DNA of 64,000 bases from Marinomonas maritima (lineage in GTDB: Bacteria > Pseudomonadota > Gammaproteobacteria > Pseudomonadales > Marinomonadaceae), in NCBI RefSeq assembly GCF_024435075.2, contig NZ_JAMZEG020000001.1:1-64000 (forward strand), read 5' to 3'. The position numbers were made by a program, and so were the translations under genes. Of this stretch, positions 52,995 to 61,919 are shown in pieces (within the stretch, counting starts at the first letter, position 1; each line of letters opens with the position of its first letter). The notes under the pieces were generated by a model. The model was not told the DNA's origin and made no database searches. It worked only from the letters and a program-made list of their open reading frames with translations.

Positions 52995-53329
52995 ACGTTT
53001 TTAGGTTTTCGTGTTGTAAACTTCTTTGTGGCTCTAGATCGAAAACCAGATCTAGCGCCCACTTGTTTGATACGGCTTTTCATTTCTAGCATCGCGATTT
53101 TGATCTTCTTATTCGAAGCGGCTAACTTTTTTAATTGCTCTATCTCTTTTAATGCCTCAGCGAACTGCTTTTTAGTCAGCAATACTTCAACCACTTTTTG
53201 CATATCAGCAACGACTTCTGTGTGATCTGTCGCAAAGTTGGACAAGCTGATTTCAAACGCGTTTCTCGCATTGTCTAATGTCTCATCGGGTTGATCTGTC
53301 TGTTCGTCGTTGCGTGTCAGTGTCGTCAT
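52991..53329 (-). CDS. Small coiled-coil protein of unknown function
   Basis: A 112-residue protein with an acidic N-terminus, a helical middle (KVVEVLLTKKQFAEALKEIEQLKKLA) likely to form a coiled coil, and a basic Lys/Arg-rich C-terminal tail (RSRATKKFTTRKPKNV). I do not recognise the family. The tail could bind nucleic acid, but no motif supports this. Its stop overlaps the dioxygenase stop by four bases on the other strand. Confidence 0.7.
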   Translation of the reverse strand: MTTLTRNDEQTDQPDETLDNARNAFEISLSNFATDHTEVVADMQKVVEVLLTKKQFAEALKEIEQLKKLAASNKKIKIAMLEMKSRIKQVGARSGFRSRATKKFTTRKPKNV

Positions 53330-53434
53330 GAAAACCTTAGGAAGGGTGGAGTTGAATGACGGCTGATTTTACGGGGAAATTACAGTGACTGCATCTTTAT
53401 TCATCGTCTGAATAAAGATGCAGTGTAGAGGAGG

Positions 53435-54088
53435 TTAAACGGCTTCGCCTGTTTCACTTGCGGCGTAGACGTCTGTTTCAGCGATGGCATCGTTCAGCCA
53501 TTCTTGCATCGCTGGGTGCGCGAGCATGGTAGTTTGGTAGTCACTTGCCGCTGCTGACAAGGCGATGCCATACGTTTTAAAACGAAAGATAACAGGCGCG
53601 AAGAAGGCATCGGCTAAGCTGAACTCGCCAAACAAATAGCCGCCGTTTTGTGCGTTTTCGGCGCGTAATTTTGTCCAAAGCGCATCCAGCGTGGCGACTT
53701 CTTTTTTGGCTTGATTACTCAGTTCGACATGACGTCGGGCTCGGCAATTCATCGGCATTTCATTACGAATACCAAACAGTCCAGAATGCATATCCGCCAC
53801 AACAGAGCGTGCTACGGCGCGTTTGCTCTTGTCCGCTGGCCAGCCTTTTCCATCAAGATAGTTTTCGTTCAGATATTCACAAATGGACAGCGAATCCCAC
53901 ACGCTCAAGTCGCTATCGACCAAGACGGGTACTTTGCCTACGGGCGAATATTTGGCGAGTTCGCTGTGGAATGTGTCGCTGAAAAGCACCAGTTTGATCT
54001 CTTCAAATGGAAGGTTGAAGGCTTTTAGCGCCAGCCAACCGCGTAGCGACCAAGAGGAATAATTTTTGTTGCCGATGATGAGTTGCAT
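53435..54088 (-). CDS. Glutathione S-transferase family protein
   Basis: A 217-residue GST with the N-terminal thioredoxin-like domain starting MQLIIGNKNYSSWSLRGW, KVPVLVD and SLSICEYLNE, and a helical C-terminal domain. Many GSTs of this subgroup (YfcF/GstA-like) have serine-type activity on thiol adducts; the substrate is unknown. Start ATG 54088 has GGAG eight bases upstream; a longer frame begins at 54151. It is divergent from a LysR gene. Confidence 0.9.
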   Translation of the reverse strand: MQLIIGNKNYSSWSLRGWLALKAFNLPFEEIKLVLFSDTFHSELAKYSPVGKVPVLVDSDLSVWDSLSICEYLNENYLDGKGWPADKSKRAVARSVVADMHSGLFGIRNEMPMNCRARRHVELSNQAKKEVATLDALWTKLRAENAQNGGYLFGEFSLADAFFAPVIFRFKTYGIALSAAASDYQTTMLAHPAMQEWLNDAIAETDVYAASETGEAV

Positions 54089-54229
54089 TCGCCGTGCTCC
54101 TTTTTGATGTCTTTCTAAAGTTTCTGTTCGATGTTTTTTTGATGGAGTCATTGTTACAGCTTGTTTTTGTGATGACTAACGAATAGTTTTGATGGTTCCC
54201 ATTCTAAATAGTGATAAATGGTTTTTGTC

Positions 54230-55093
54230 ATGGATATTGATGCACTTCGTAGTTTCATTGCGTTTGTCGACACGGGCAGTTTTACGCGTGCGGCCAAGCA
54301 AACTTTTCGTACTCAAAGCGCCATCAGCATGCAAATGAAACGGCTCGAAGAAGACACCGGCCATAGTTTGTTTGTGAAGGAAGGGCGAAACCTCGCGTTG
54401 ACGGAGCAAGGTCAGCAGTTGGTGAGCTATGCCAGACGGCTTGTGTCATTGCACGATGAAGCGCTCGGGCATTTTTCGGCGCATTTACAGCATCCGCCTT
54501 TAACCATTGGTTGCCCAGACGACTACGCCGAATCGATTTTACCGTCTATGGTAGATTTCATTCGACAGGAGCTTCCTCAACAAAGTCTGCGCGTTATTTG
54601 TGATTGCAGCACACAATTGCGTTTGATGTTGGATCAAGGAAAGATAGACATCGCAATTTTGACTCGTTCACCAGACGCTGAAGAAGGGTATTTACTCAAG
54701 CATGATACAGGCGTTTGGGTGAAAGGAGACGATGCAACCTACGCAGAAATAGAAAACCAAACGCCGCTTTCGTTGCTCTTGTACGAGCCGGATTGCAAGT
54801 TCCACAGCACGGCCATTGATGGTTTGGAAAAACAAGGTCGAGAATATCGGTTGGTGTGCAGCAGTTCCAGCGCAACGGCAATAAAAAGTTTATTACGACG
54901 TGGTCAAGGTATCAGCGCGATGGCGGTTTCCAGTGTTTCCTATGGTTTGGACATTATTGAAAGCTCGAACCTGCCAGCCTTACCGTCTGTCGATATCGTG
55001 CTCGCGGTGGCACCTGTTCCTCATCCTGTATTTGGATCGCATTTGGCGGCCAAATTGAGCCAGCGTTTTTTTCAGAAAAGCAAAAATCTTTAA
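54230..55093 (+). CDS. LysR family transcriptional regulator
   Basis: A 287-residue LysR protein with N-terminal MDIDALRSFIAFVDTGSFTRAAKQ and a helix-turn-helix of usual form. It faces the GST gene across a 140-bp gap and so may regulate it. ATG 54230 gives the canonical N-terminus; ATG 54218 is in frame upstream. Confidence 0.92.
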   Translation: MDIDALRSFIAFVDTGSFTRAAKQTFRTQSAISMQMKRLEEDTGHSLFVKEGRNLALTEQGQQLVSYARRLVSLHDEALGHFSAHLQHPPLTIGCPDDYAESILPSMVDFIRQELPQQSLRVICDCSTQLRLMLDQGKIDIAILTRSPDAEEGYLLKHDTGVWVKGDDATYAEIENQTPLSLLLYEPDCKFHSTAIDGLEKQGREYRLVCSSSSATAIKSLLRRGQGISAMAVSSVSYGLDIIESSNLPALPSVDIVLAVAPVPHPVFGSHLAAKLSQRFFQKSKNL

Positions 55094-55107
55094 CAGAGAA
55101 TCGAATC

Positions 55108-55135
55108 ACGAAAGCCATGGTAGGCTTTCGTTTTT
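55108..55135 (+). terminator. Terminator after the LysR gene
   Basis: CGAAAGCC pairs with GGCTTTCG around ATGGTA and is followed by five T. It may also help end the convergent HAD gene. Confidence 0.88.
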
Positions 55136-55143
55136 CTGAGTGC

Positions 55144-55797
55144 TTAACGCAAGCTGATAATCGGCCAGCCGTTACTTTTGGCGGTTTTTTCCAAGACAGA
55201 ATCTGGGTCAACGGCAATTGGGTATTGGACTTTTTCGAGCAGTGGCAAATCGTTGTGTGAGTCGCTGTAAAAGTAGCTGCCCTCTATTGGAAAGCCGTTT
55301 TCTTTGGCCCATTGTTCGGCTCGGATTACCTTGCCTTCACGGAAGGTGGGTATGCCGATTAACTCGCCTGTAATATGTCCTTCTTTTATTTCTATATCGA
55401 TGCCAAGCGCGTGTTTTACGCCAAGATAGCGCGCAATCGGCGCGACCAAATGTATGCCTGTGGCGGAAATAATCACCACTTCATCGCCGGCATCATGATG
55501 TTTTTTCAGCAGTGTATTGGCTTTGGGCAATGTCATGGAAACGATGATATCGTCAATAAACTGGTGAATGAAGGCGTCTATTTGCGTTTCGTTTAGGTCA
55601 AACAATGGTGACAAGGTGTATCGCATGTAAACATCTAAATCCATCACGCCGTTGTCGTAGTCTTCCATGTGAGCCTGATTGACCGCAAGGAAGTCGGTGG
55701 GTGTGGGTAATGCGTTTGCTGCCATGTATTCAGAAAATGCGTGTGCGGTATCACCTGCGACTAAGGTGTTATCAAGATCAAAAAATGCCAGTGCCAT
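55144..55797 (-). CDS. HAD-IB superfamily phosphatase (SerB-like)
   Basis: A 217-residue haloacid-dehalogenase-type phosphatase with motif I FDLDNTLVAGDTAH (residues ~5-18, catalytic Asp), motif II VVIISATGIH, and motif III/IV YFYSDSHNDLPLLEKV. This is the HAD-IB subclass. It acts on an unknown phosphate ester; the DxDxT pattern rules out phosphonatase. It follows the EamA gene by 56 bases in the aminoethylphosphonate transport operon, so a linked role is possible. Confidence 0.9.
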   Translation of the reverse strand: MALAFFDLDNTLVAGDTAHAFSEYMAANALPTPTDFLAVNQAHMEDYDNGVMDLDVYMRYTLSPLFDLNETQIDAFIHQFIDDIIVSMTLPKANTLLKKHHDAGDEVVIISATGIHLVAPIARYLGVKHALGIDIEIKEGHITGELIGIPTFREGKVIRAEQWAKENGFPIEGSYFYSDSHNDLPLLEKVQYPIAVDPDSVLEKTAKSNGWPIISLR

Positions 55798-55853
55798 GAA
55801 GGCTCCTTACCTAAAAAAAGAATAGATAATCAATGTGAAAAATCGATTGAAAC

Positions 55854-56774
55854 TCATCCTAGAGCCACAGCGATTAATCCAATAAAGGTGATACTAACCC
55901 CAAATATTTTGGGGGCTTTTAAGGACTCTCCGAATCCTATGACGGCAAATAAAACGCCGAGTGGAATGCTGAATTGACGCAGCGCCACCACATAACTGAC
56001 ATTATCCACAAAGGCCATGCTCAAGATCACCAGTGAATAGGTGCCGAGCATCAGTGCGGCAGTGAGCAATCCAATACGCCATTGTTTTTGGAACAGCGAT
56101 GTAAAGTCATGCCTTAGTTGATTTGTGCTTAAAACAAACCAACTCATCCAAATCACAGCGAAAGCACTTTGCAACGCCACATAAACCAGTGCTACTTCCC
56201 CCGCGCTGGCAATGGATTTTCCTGAGTGATCGGTTAGCGCTCGCATGAGCTGTGTGGCTTGGTCGTCTACCAAGGAATAACCCGCCGTCGCAAAGGCGGC
56301 CACGATGGCAAAGGTGGTGGTGCGATTATGGTAGTTGGCAAATTTAAAGTCTCGGAAGCTTTGTAAGGGAATAAACAAGCAGCCTAAAACAATCATCACA
56401 ATACCGACCACGGCTTGTGTCGAAACATCGCCTTGTTGCCCAAGTAAAATGCTTGATAGACACACTATTATCAACGGTGACGAGCGTGCAATGGGGTACG
56501 CAATAGACATGTCACCAGCGCGATAGGCTTCTGCCAACCCCCATAAATACACCGACTGGAAAAACCCTGTCATCAGCAGAAGAAGAAAAATATCGCGATT
56601 AAGGGCTTGAACCAAATTCCAATGCCAGAATACAAAGGGCGAAAATAATACCGCGCCTGCCACCATGGTTAGGAAGAAAAACCCTAAGGTTGGGCTGGTT
56701 TTCTTACCAAAGAAGTTCCAACCCGCGTGCATGACGGCGGACATGAGTATGAGAACAATGGCGGTGAGGCTCAT
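55854..56774 (-). CDS. EamA/DMT family transporter
   Basis: A 306-residue membrane protein with ten predicted helices in two EamA-like halves (SAVMHAGWNFFGKK near the N-terminus). It resembles the drug/metabolite transporter superfamily; the substrate is unknown. Only 13 bases separate it from the ABC permease stop, so it is co-transcribed with the 2-aminoethylphosphonate transporter and may export or import a related metabolite. Confidence 0.87.
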   Translation of the reverse strand: MSLTAIVLILMSAVMHAGWNFFGKKTSPTLGFFFLTMVAGAVLFSPFVFWHWNLVQALNRDIFLLLLMTGFFQSVYLWGLAEAYRAGDMSIAYPIARSSPLIIVCLSSILLGQQGDVSTQAVVGIVMIVLGCLFIPLQSFRDFKFANYHNRTTTFAIVAAFATAGYSLVDDQATQLMRALTDHSGKSIASAGEVALVYVALQSAFAVIWMSWFVLSTNQLRHDFTSLFQKQWRIGLLTAALMLGTYSLVILSMAFVDNVSYVVALRQFSIPLGVLFAVIGFGESLKAPKIFGVSITFIGLIAVALG

Positions 56775-56787
56775 CGAGTGTAGGCTC

Positions 56788-58503
56788 CTAGCACTGACGC
56801 CAATGTTGGGTGTGTTTTAAGATGACATTGCCTAATAACCAATGAACAAAGCGCGCGACCATACAGGTCGCCATGATCATGACCGCCATAGCGGCGGCGG
56901 GTGCGATATCACCGGCATCGTCCATATTCAATACCGCTACCGAGGCCAAGGTGGTGTTATAAGAATACAAAAAAACGACGGCAGAAACAGTGGTCATGGC
57001 ATTCACAAACAAATAACTGGCAATGTCTAACACCGCAGGCATACAAACGGGCAATGATACACGCCAGAAGGTAATGATTTGTGGGACTTTTAACGACGCC
57101 GAGACCGATTCAAATTCGGAATCAATTTGCTTAAGCGCAGTAGTCGCTGTGAGGTGACAAACCGTATAAAAGTGACTGATAGTGCACACGACCAAAATGG
57201 TCATGGTGCCATAAATACCATTTAATGGGTTATTCAGCGCATTGAAAAAGAAAATATACGCCAAGCCTAATACCAGTCCGGGCACAGCCAAGGGCAATAT
57301 AGCAAATAGATGGAAGAACCATTTTAGTATTTTAAAGCCAGCCAGTTTTGCAACCAAATAGGATTGAAAGAAAATAAAGCTTGTGCCAATCAATGCCGTA
57401 TAAGTCGCGAGTTGAATCGAATTCCAATAGGAGTCCCAGCCACCGCCATCCATTAAGTCAAAGTTATAATTCTTCAAAGATAGAGTTTGATTGTAAGGCC
57501 AGAAGGTCACTAAAGAGGCGTATACGGCCATGGCAATGATGCCCAAAATCACGGTAGAAACCAAGATCATCAAAATGAAGAAGGCATTATCGATGATCTT
57601 ACGCACGGGTGGAGTCCAAGGAACGGCTTTCGACGTTAATAAGGCAGACTGACGACGTTGTAACCAGCGATCAGTGATAAAGGTGAGTATGGCAGGAAGC
57701 AATAAAATCATACTGACGGTCGCGCCCATTTCAAAGTTCTGCTGACCAATCACTTGTTTATAAATATCGGTTGCCAACACGTTGAATTGGCCGCCAATAA
57801 CCTTAGGAACACCAAAGTCAGTGATCACTAAGGTGAACACCACAAACGCTACACTGATGATGCCGTATTTGGCGGCTGGTAAAGTGACGGTGAAAAAAGT
57901 GCGCATGGGGGATGCACCTAAAACCTCTGCTGATTCGTACAAACGCGCATCGGTATTGGCAAGCGCGGTCAGCATAATCATTAAGGCATGAGGAAAGGTC
58001 CAAAAACAGGAACCAATGACGATACCGATTGGCCCGTAAATGCTCGCACCCATTAATACTTCTTTTAAAACACCTTGATTGCCAAACAAATACACCAAGC
58101 TGATCGCAGGCAATAACGACGGAGCTAAAATCGGCAATACCAAGACGATACGAAATACACCTTTGAATGGAATGCGTGTACGGCTGATCGCGTAAGCAGT
58201 TAAAAAGGCTAAACTGGTGACAATAACGGTGGAAAGTAAGGCGATAAACAACGAGTTGCTAATAGAGCTAAATAAGCTTGGTGTTTCAATAAACTTTGCG
58301 AAGTTGTCTAAACCAATGAATTCGCCGTCTTTGTTTTCGACACTTTTGGACAGTAAGGTGTAGATAGGCAGAACGACACAAATGAAGAGGCCGATGACGC
58401 CTACAATAAGAATGCCACCCAGAGACCATTCGTCCATACTTCGGCGACCATACCAAGGACGTTTTACCGCAGTAGAGTGGCTCGTTGGAGAAGATCCGTT
58501 CAT
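56788..58503 (-). CDS. 2-Aminoethylphosphonate ABC transporter permease (double)
   Basis: A 571-residue fused permease with two BPD_transp_1 domains (about 12 helices), each with an EAA-type loop: ESAEVLGASPMRTFFTVTLPAA in the first half and ESVSASLKVPQIITFWRVSLPV in the second. It fits the TIGR03262-type permease of 2-aminoethylphosphonate transport. It starts within the stop of the ATPase gene (ATGA overlap) and is in an operon with it and the binding protein. Confidence 0.9.
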   Translation of the reverse strand: MNGSSPTSHSTAVKRPWYGRRSMDEWSLGGILIVGVIGLFICVVLPIYTLLSKSVENKDGEFIGLDNFAKFIETPSLFSSISNSLFIALLSTVIVTSLAFLTAYAISRTRIPFKGVFRIVLVLPILAPSLLPAISLVYLFGNQGVLKEVLMGASIYGPIGIVIGSCFWTFPHALMIMLTALANTDARLYESAEVLGASPMRTFFTVTLPAAKYGIISVAFVVFTLVITDFGVPKVIGGQFNVLATDIYKQVIGQQNFEMGATVSMILLLPAILTFITDRWLQRRQSALLTSKAVPWTPPVRKIIDNAFFILMILVSTVILGIIAMAVYASLVTFWPYNQTLSLKNYNFDLMDGGGWDSYWNSIQLATYTALIGTSFIFFQSYLVAKLAGFKILKWFFHLFAILPLAVPGLVLGLAYIFFFNALNNPLNGIYGTMTILVVCTISHFYTVCHLTATTALKQIDSEFESVSASLKVPQIITFWRVSLPVCMPAVLDIASYLFVNAMTTVSAVVFLYSYNTTLASVAVLNMDDAGDIAPAAAMAVMIMATCMVARFVHWLLGNVILKHTQHWRQC

Positions 58504-59576
58504 GCTTCGCCTCCAAAAACATGCAAACGATCATGAGGTAATTGGCAGACAACATTTTGCCCCTGAACCAGGCTAAGACGCGACATTTCGTTCATGGAAA
58601 TGTCTGCCAAAATAGGGCGTTCGTGATTTTCGAGTTTCAATAAAGAGCGCATGCGAGAGCCAAGGAATTCAAGATGTAATACTTTGGCGTTAAGTAGGTT
58701 GTCTTGTTTTCCCTCTGTATGAAAACGCACGTCTTCAGGACGAATCGCCAATTGAGCGCAGTCGCCTATTGTTAAATGAGAAGACGGAGTGCAGCGTAGG
58801 GTTAAGCCGGCCGACTGCATTTGTCCTGTGCCGCTGACTTTGGCGCTGAGAAAATTCATTTCACCAACAAATTCGGCCACGAAAGGCGTACTCGGTTGGG
58901 CATAGATGTCTTGTGGGGAGCCTATTTGCTCGATAACGCCTTGATTCATGACGACGATTTGGTCGGCCATGGTGAGGGCTTCTTCTTGATCATGGGTTAC
59001 CATAATGGTGGTAACCCCGAGCTTCTCTTGCAGTTGTTTGATCTCTTGGCGTAGGTGAGATCGAACGCGGGCATCTAAAGCAGAAAGTGGTTCATCCAAC
59101 AACAGTAAACCGGGTGAGGTTGCCAACGCACGAGCCAGCGCCACGCGTTGTTGTTGACCGCCAGACAATTGCGCTGGGTATCGTCCTTCACTGCCCGATA
59201 ATCCAACGGTAGCCAGTAATTCAGTCACACGTGCACGACGATCGTTGACAGAAAGCTTTTTCGATACCAGGCCATAAGCGATGTTGTCCGCCACGGTTAA
59301 ATTGGGAAATAAGGCATAAGATTGGAAGACAATGCCAAAGTCCCGATGATTAATCGGTGTATGCGTGATGTCTTTTCCAGCTTGTAAAATGGCGCCAGAG
59401 GTCGGTGTGTCTAATCCCGCGATAATGCGTAATAAACTGGTTTTACCACAGCCAGATGGACCTAAAAAGCAGACAAATTCGCCTTCAGAAACATTTAGTG
59501 AAACGTCTTTTAGTGCTTGGAATGAGCCAAACATTTGATCGATATTGTTGAGTTCTAAATAGGCTTGGTTGGACAT
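58500..59576 (-). CDS. 2-Aminoethylphosphonate ABC transporter ATP-binding protein
   Basis: A 358-residue ATPase with Walker A GPSGCGKTS, signature LSGGQQQRVALARALA, Walker B LLLLDEPLSALD and a C-terminal TOBE domain. It resembles TIGR03258-type AEP transporters. Start ATG 59576 follows GGAGG by eight bases; a longer frame from 59612 includes the ribosome site. It energises import through the fused permease. Confidence 0.93.
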   Translation of the reverse strand: MSNQAYLELNNIDQMFGSFQALKDVSLNVSEGEFVCFLGPSGCGKTSLLRIIAGLDTPTSGAILQAGKDITHTPINHRDFGIVFQSYALFPNLTVADNIAYGLVSKKLSVNDRRARVTELLATVGLSGSEGRYPAQLSGGQQQRVALARALATSPGLLLLDEPLSALDARVRSHLRQEIKQLQEKLGVTTIMVTHDQEEALTMADQIVVMNQGVIEQIGSPQDIYAQPSTPFVAEFVGEMNFLSAKVSGTGQMQSAGLTLRCTPSSHLTIGDCAQLAIRPEDVRFHTEGKQDNLLNAKVLHLEFLGSRMRSLLKLENHERPILADISMNEMSRLSLVQGQNVVCQLPHDRLHVFGGEA

Positions 59577-59753
59577 ATCACTGTCCTCCTTGAATTTGGG
59601 CGCTTTTTGCAATGCTGTCTTTTACAATGGACTGTGGCGATAATTTTGTGTTTACCGCGTATCAATTTTTCACAAAAAACAAATCATATGACGGTTGTTA
59701 AAAAGAGAAATAGAGAATAAAGCGAGGCTTTATTCTCTATTCGTAGCAGCGAT

Positions 59754-60782
59754 TTATTTTGCTTCGCTTTTGCTGTCGTAGCGTTCTTGCCACTTAGACA
59801 AAATCTTGACGCGGTTCGCTGCAGTCCACTCAAAGTCGTTATCAATCATTAACGTCTCTGCATTCTCTGGGAAAAACTCAACAGGCTTAGCAATGCCTGG
59901 TATTGCCACAACGGCATACCCTTCGTTGTACATTTCATTGGCTTTTTTCGACACAGTCCAATCAACCAAGGTTTTTGCCGCGGCGAGTTTGTCAGTGCCC
60001 TTAATAATCGAAGTGGCTTCCATGTCCCATCCTAGGCCTTCAGTTGGAAAAATAATGTCCAATGGTGCGCCAGATTTTTTCGATTTTGCGGCACGAAACG
60101 CAAATGAGATCCCGATTGGTATTTCACCTGAAGCGGCTAATTTACAAGGCTTAGAACCTGAGTGAGTGTAACGACTGATGTTACTATGTAGGCCATCCAT
60201 ATATTCCCAGCCCTTGTCTTCGCCGAAAATTTGTAACCAACTGCTGACGTCCAAGAACCCCGTACCAGATGAATTTGGGTTTGGCATAATAATGTGGTTT
60301 TTGTAGATTGGGTTGGTTAGGTCAGCCCACGAAGTAGGTTTTGGTAAACCAAGCTTTCCTGCTTCGACCGTGTTGTAGCAAATTGCAGCAATCCAAGCGT
60401 CCATTCCTGTCCAGACAGGGTTAGCAGATGTGTCTTTAAATTTCGCAGACAGTGCATCGTAGCCTTGAGGCTTATAGCTTTGGAGCATCCCTTCGTTTTT
60501 TAACAGCATAAGGCTGGTCGCGGCCAAGCCCCACACAACGTCCGCTTGAGGATTGTTTTTTTCAGCCAGTAACTTGGCGGTTACAATCCCCGTGGAATCG
60601 CGTACCCAGTTGATTTTGATTTCAGGGTGGTCAGCGTTAAAGCGAGCAGCGTATTTTTTAAGATCTTCGGCTTCCACTGCAGTGTAAACCGTTAATTCAG
60701 TTTGTGCCGCGTGTGTTGCGATAGAAACCGTTGCGATGCCTGCTAAAACCGCCAGACGTATTATTGGGTTTTTCTTTATCAT
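59754..60782 (-). CDS. 2-Aminoethylphosphonate ABC transporter substrate-binding protein
   Basis: A 342-residue periplasmic binding protein with signal peptide (to about residue 25, ending THA) and the AEP-binding fold (TELTVYTAVEAEDLKKYAARF, WVRDSTGIVTAKLLAEK, WGLAATSLMLL). It matches the TIGR03261-type protein. ATG 60782 is preferred because GGAG lies eight bases upstream; a frame from 60803 is open. A HutC-type operator lies upstream at 60812. Confidence 0.92.
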   Translation of the reverse strand: MIKKNPIIRLAVLAGIATVSIATHAAQTELTVYTAVEAEDLKKYAARFNADHPEIKINWVRDSTGIVTAKLLAEKNNPQADVVWGLAATSLMLLKNEGMLQSYKPQGYDALSAKFKDTSANPVWTGMDAWIAAICYNTVEAGKLGLPKPTSWADLTNPIYKNHIIMPNPNSSGTGFLDVSSWLQIFGEDKGWEYMDGLHSNISRYTHSGSKPCKLAASGEIPIGISFAFRAAKSKKSGAPLDIIFPTEGLGWDMEATSIIKGTDKLAAAKTLVDWTVSKKANEMYNEGYAVVAIPGIAKPVEFFPENAETLMIDNDFEWTAANRVKILSKWQERYDSKSEAK

Positions 60783-60811
60783 CTTCACTTCTCCATGCAT
60801 CAAGTTATCAA

Positions 60812-60825
60812 CTGGTATAGACCAG
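60812..60825. promoter_or_regulatory. GntR/HutC-type operator before the AEP binding-protein gene
   Basis: CTGGTATAGACCAG is an inverted repeat (arms CTGGT and ACCAG around a four-base centre) matching the HutC-subfamily consensus, for example the DasR site ACTGGTCTAGACCAGT. It lies 30 bases before the ATG and 140 bases after the adjacent GntR/UTRA gene, which probably binds it. Confidence 0.75.
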
Positions 60826-60963
60826 ATCAGATGAACAAAGTAACAGCCAGAGATGACATCTATGTGACAGGAAGAATACAGAGTAGAAAATATTTAAAAA
60901 GAAACGCTGGAAGGTAAAGATCACTCTTACTGAGAGAGTGACTGTAAACGCCGTGTTAAGGCG

Positions 60964-61671
60964 CTAATCGCGTAAGGAAATTTTGATTGTCATGGCATCA
61001 TGTCGCCAGAATTCGTAATCGATTTCTAGAACTTTTTTGTCGCTGGTGTAGTTGATTCTTTCTATATGTAGTCCAGCTTGCCCTGCGGATATACCAAGAT
61101 CGTTTGCTGCATGGGAAGGTAAGGAGGTGGATTTAAACACAAGGTCCATATCGCGATATTCTAGTTGGTATTTTTGTTTTAATAATTGGCCCAATGATTG
61201 GCTCAACTCTTCTTTTTCTATTCCGGGTAAAAGATCGATATTGATGTATATTTTCTCTATCAATACAGGACGTTGATCAATGTAGCGTCGACGATGTAAA
61301 AAGAGAATAGGTGTGTGTTCTTGTATGCCCATTAATTGCGCGATCTCTGCGGTAGCGGGTTCAACTTGCTGCATTAGCTTTTCTGTGTGCGGTATACCGC
61401 CCTGCTTAGAAACATACAAATTAAAGCTTAAATGACTGGCTGGGTCGTAGATTACAGCGGGTGGGGTAACAAACCATCCACGTCGATTTTGTCTGTAAAT
61501 TAAGCCTTCTGCTTCTAGGTTCTGTAATGCTTGCCGCACGGTGACGCGAGTTAATTTGAATTGTTCACCGATTTCTCGTTCAGAGGGTAGTTTAGTGCCA
61601 GCTTTTAACGTTTTTTGCCGAATCAAATCTTTGAAATAGGTCTGTAAATGGCGATATTGGCTGTTTAACAT
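60964..61671 (-). CDS. phnR: GntR/HutC (UTRA) transcriptional regulator of AEP transport
   Basis: A 235-residue regulator with N-terminal GntR winged helix (KLPSEREIGEQFKLTRVTVRQALQNLEAEGLIYR, in two halves) and a C-terminal UTRA effector domain (ILFLHRRRYIDQRPVLIEKIYI; MDLVFKSTSLPSHAA). It resembles PhnR of 2-aminoethylphosphonate systems and probably senses AEP or a product. It lies upstream of the transporter on the same strand, with the operator between. Confidence 0.87.
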   Translation of the reverse strand: MLNSQYRHLQTYFKDLIRQKTLKAGTKLPSEREIGEQFKLTRVTVRQALQNLEAEGLIYRQNRRGWFVTPPAVIYDPASHLSFNLYVSKQGGIPHTEKLMQQVEPATAEIAQLMGIQEHTPILFLHRRRYIDQRPVLIEKIYINIDLLPGIEKEELSQSLGQLLKQKYQLEYRDMDLVFKSTSLPSHAANDLGISAGQAGLHIERINYTSDKKVLEIDYEFWRHDAMTIKISLRD

Positions 61672-61919
61672 AGCGTTTTTATTCCTAATAAAACCTAAGT
61701 TTAAAAGTCATCTTTCATGGTTGAATACACCTTTTAGCAGGTATCGTCGGTTTTATTCGTATTAACGGCTTATTCTTCTTTCCACTATGGCTGGATAACC
61801 TTTATGGCATGCCGCCGCACAATGTAGCGTACGATTGGCGGAATGGAAACAAGAGTCTTATGCGTGATTTGATACCTTAGAGGAAATAGCTTAACGCTGC
61901 TCATGGTCATCGTTGACGA

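Noticed and set aside
55144..55797. Phosphonoacetaldehyde hydrolase (PhnX) for the HAD gene near the AEP transporter
   Set aside because: Motif I is FDLDNTLVAGDTAH (HAD-IB, SerB-like) and not the phosphonatase pattern.
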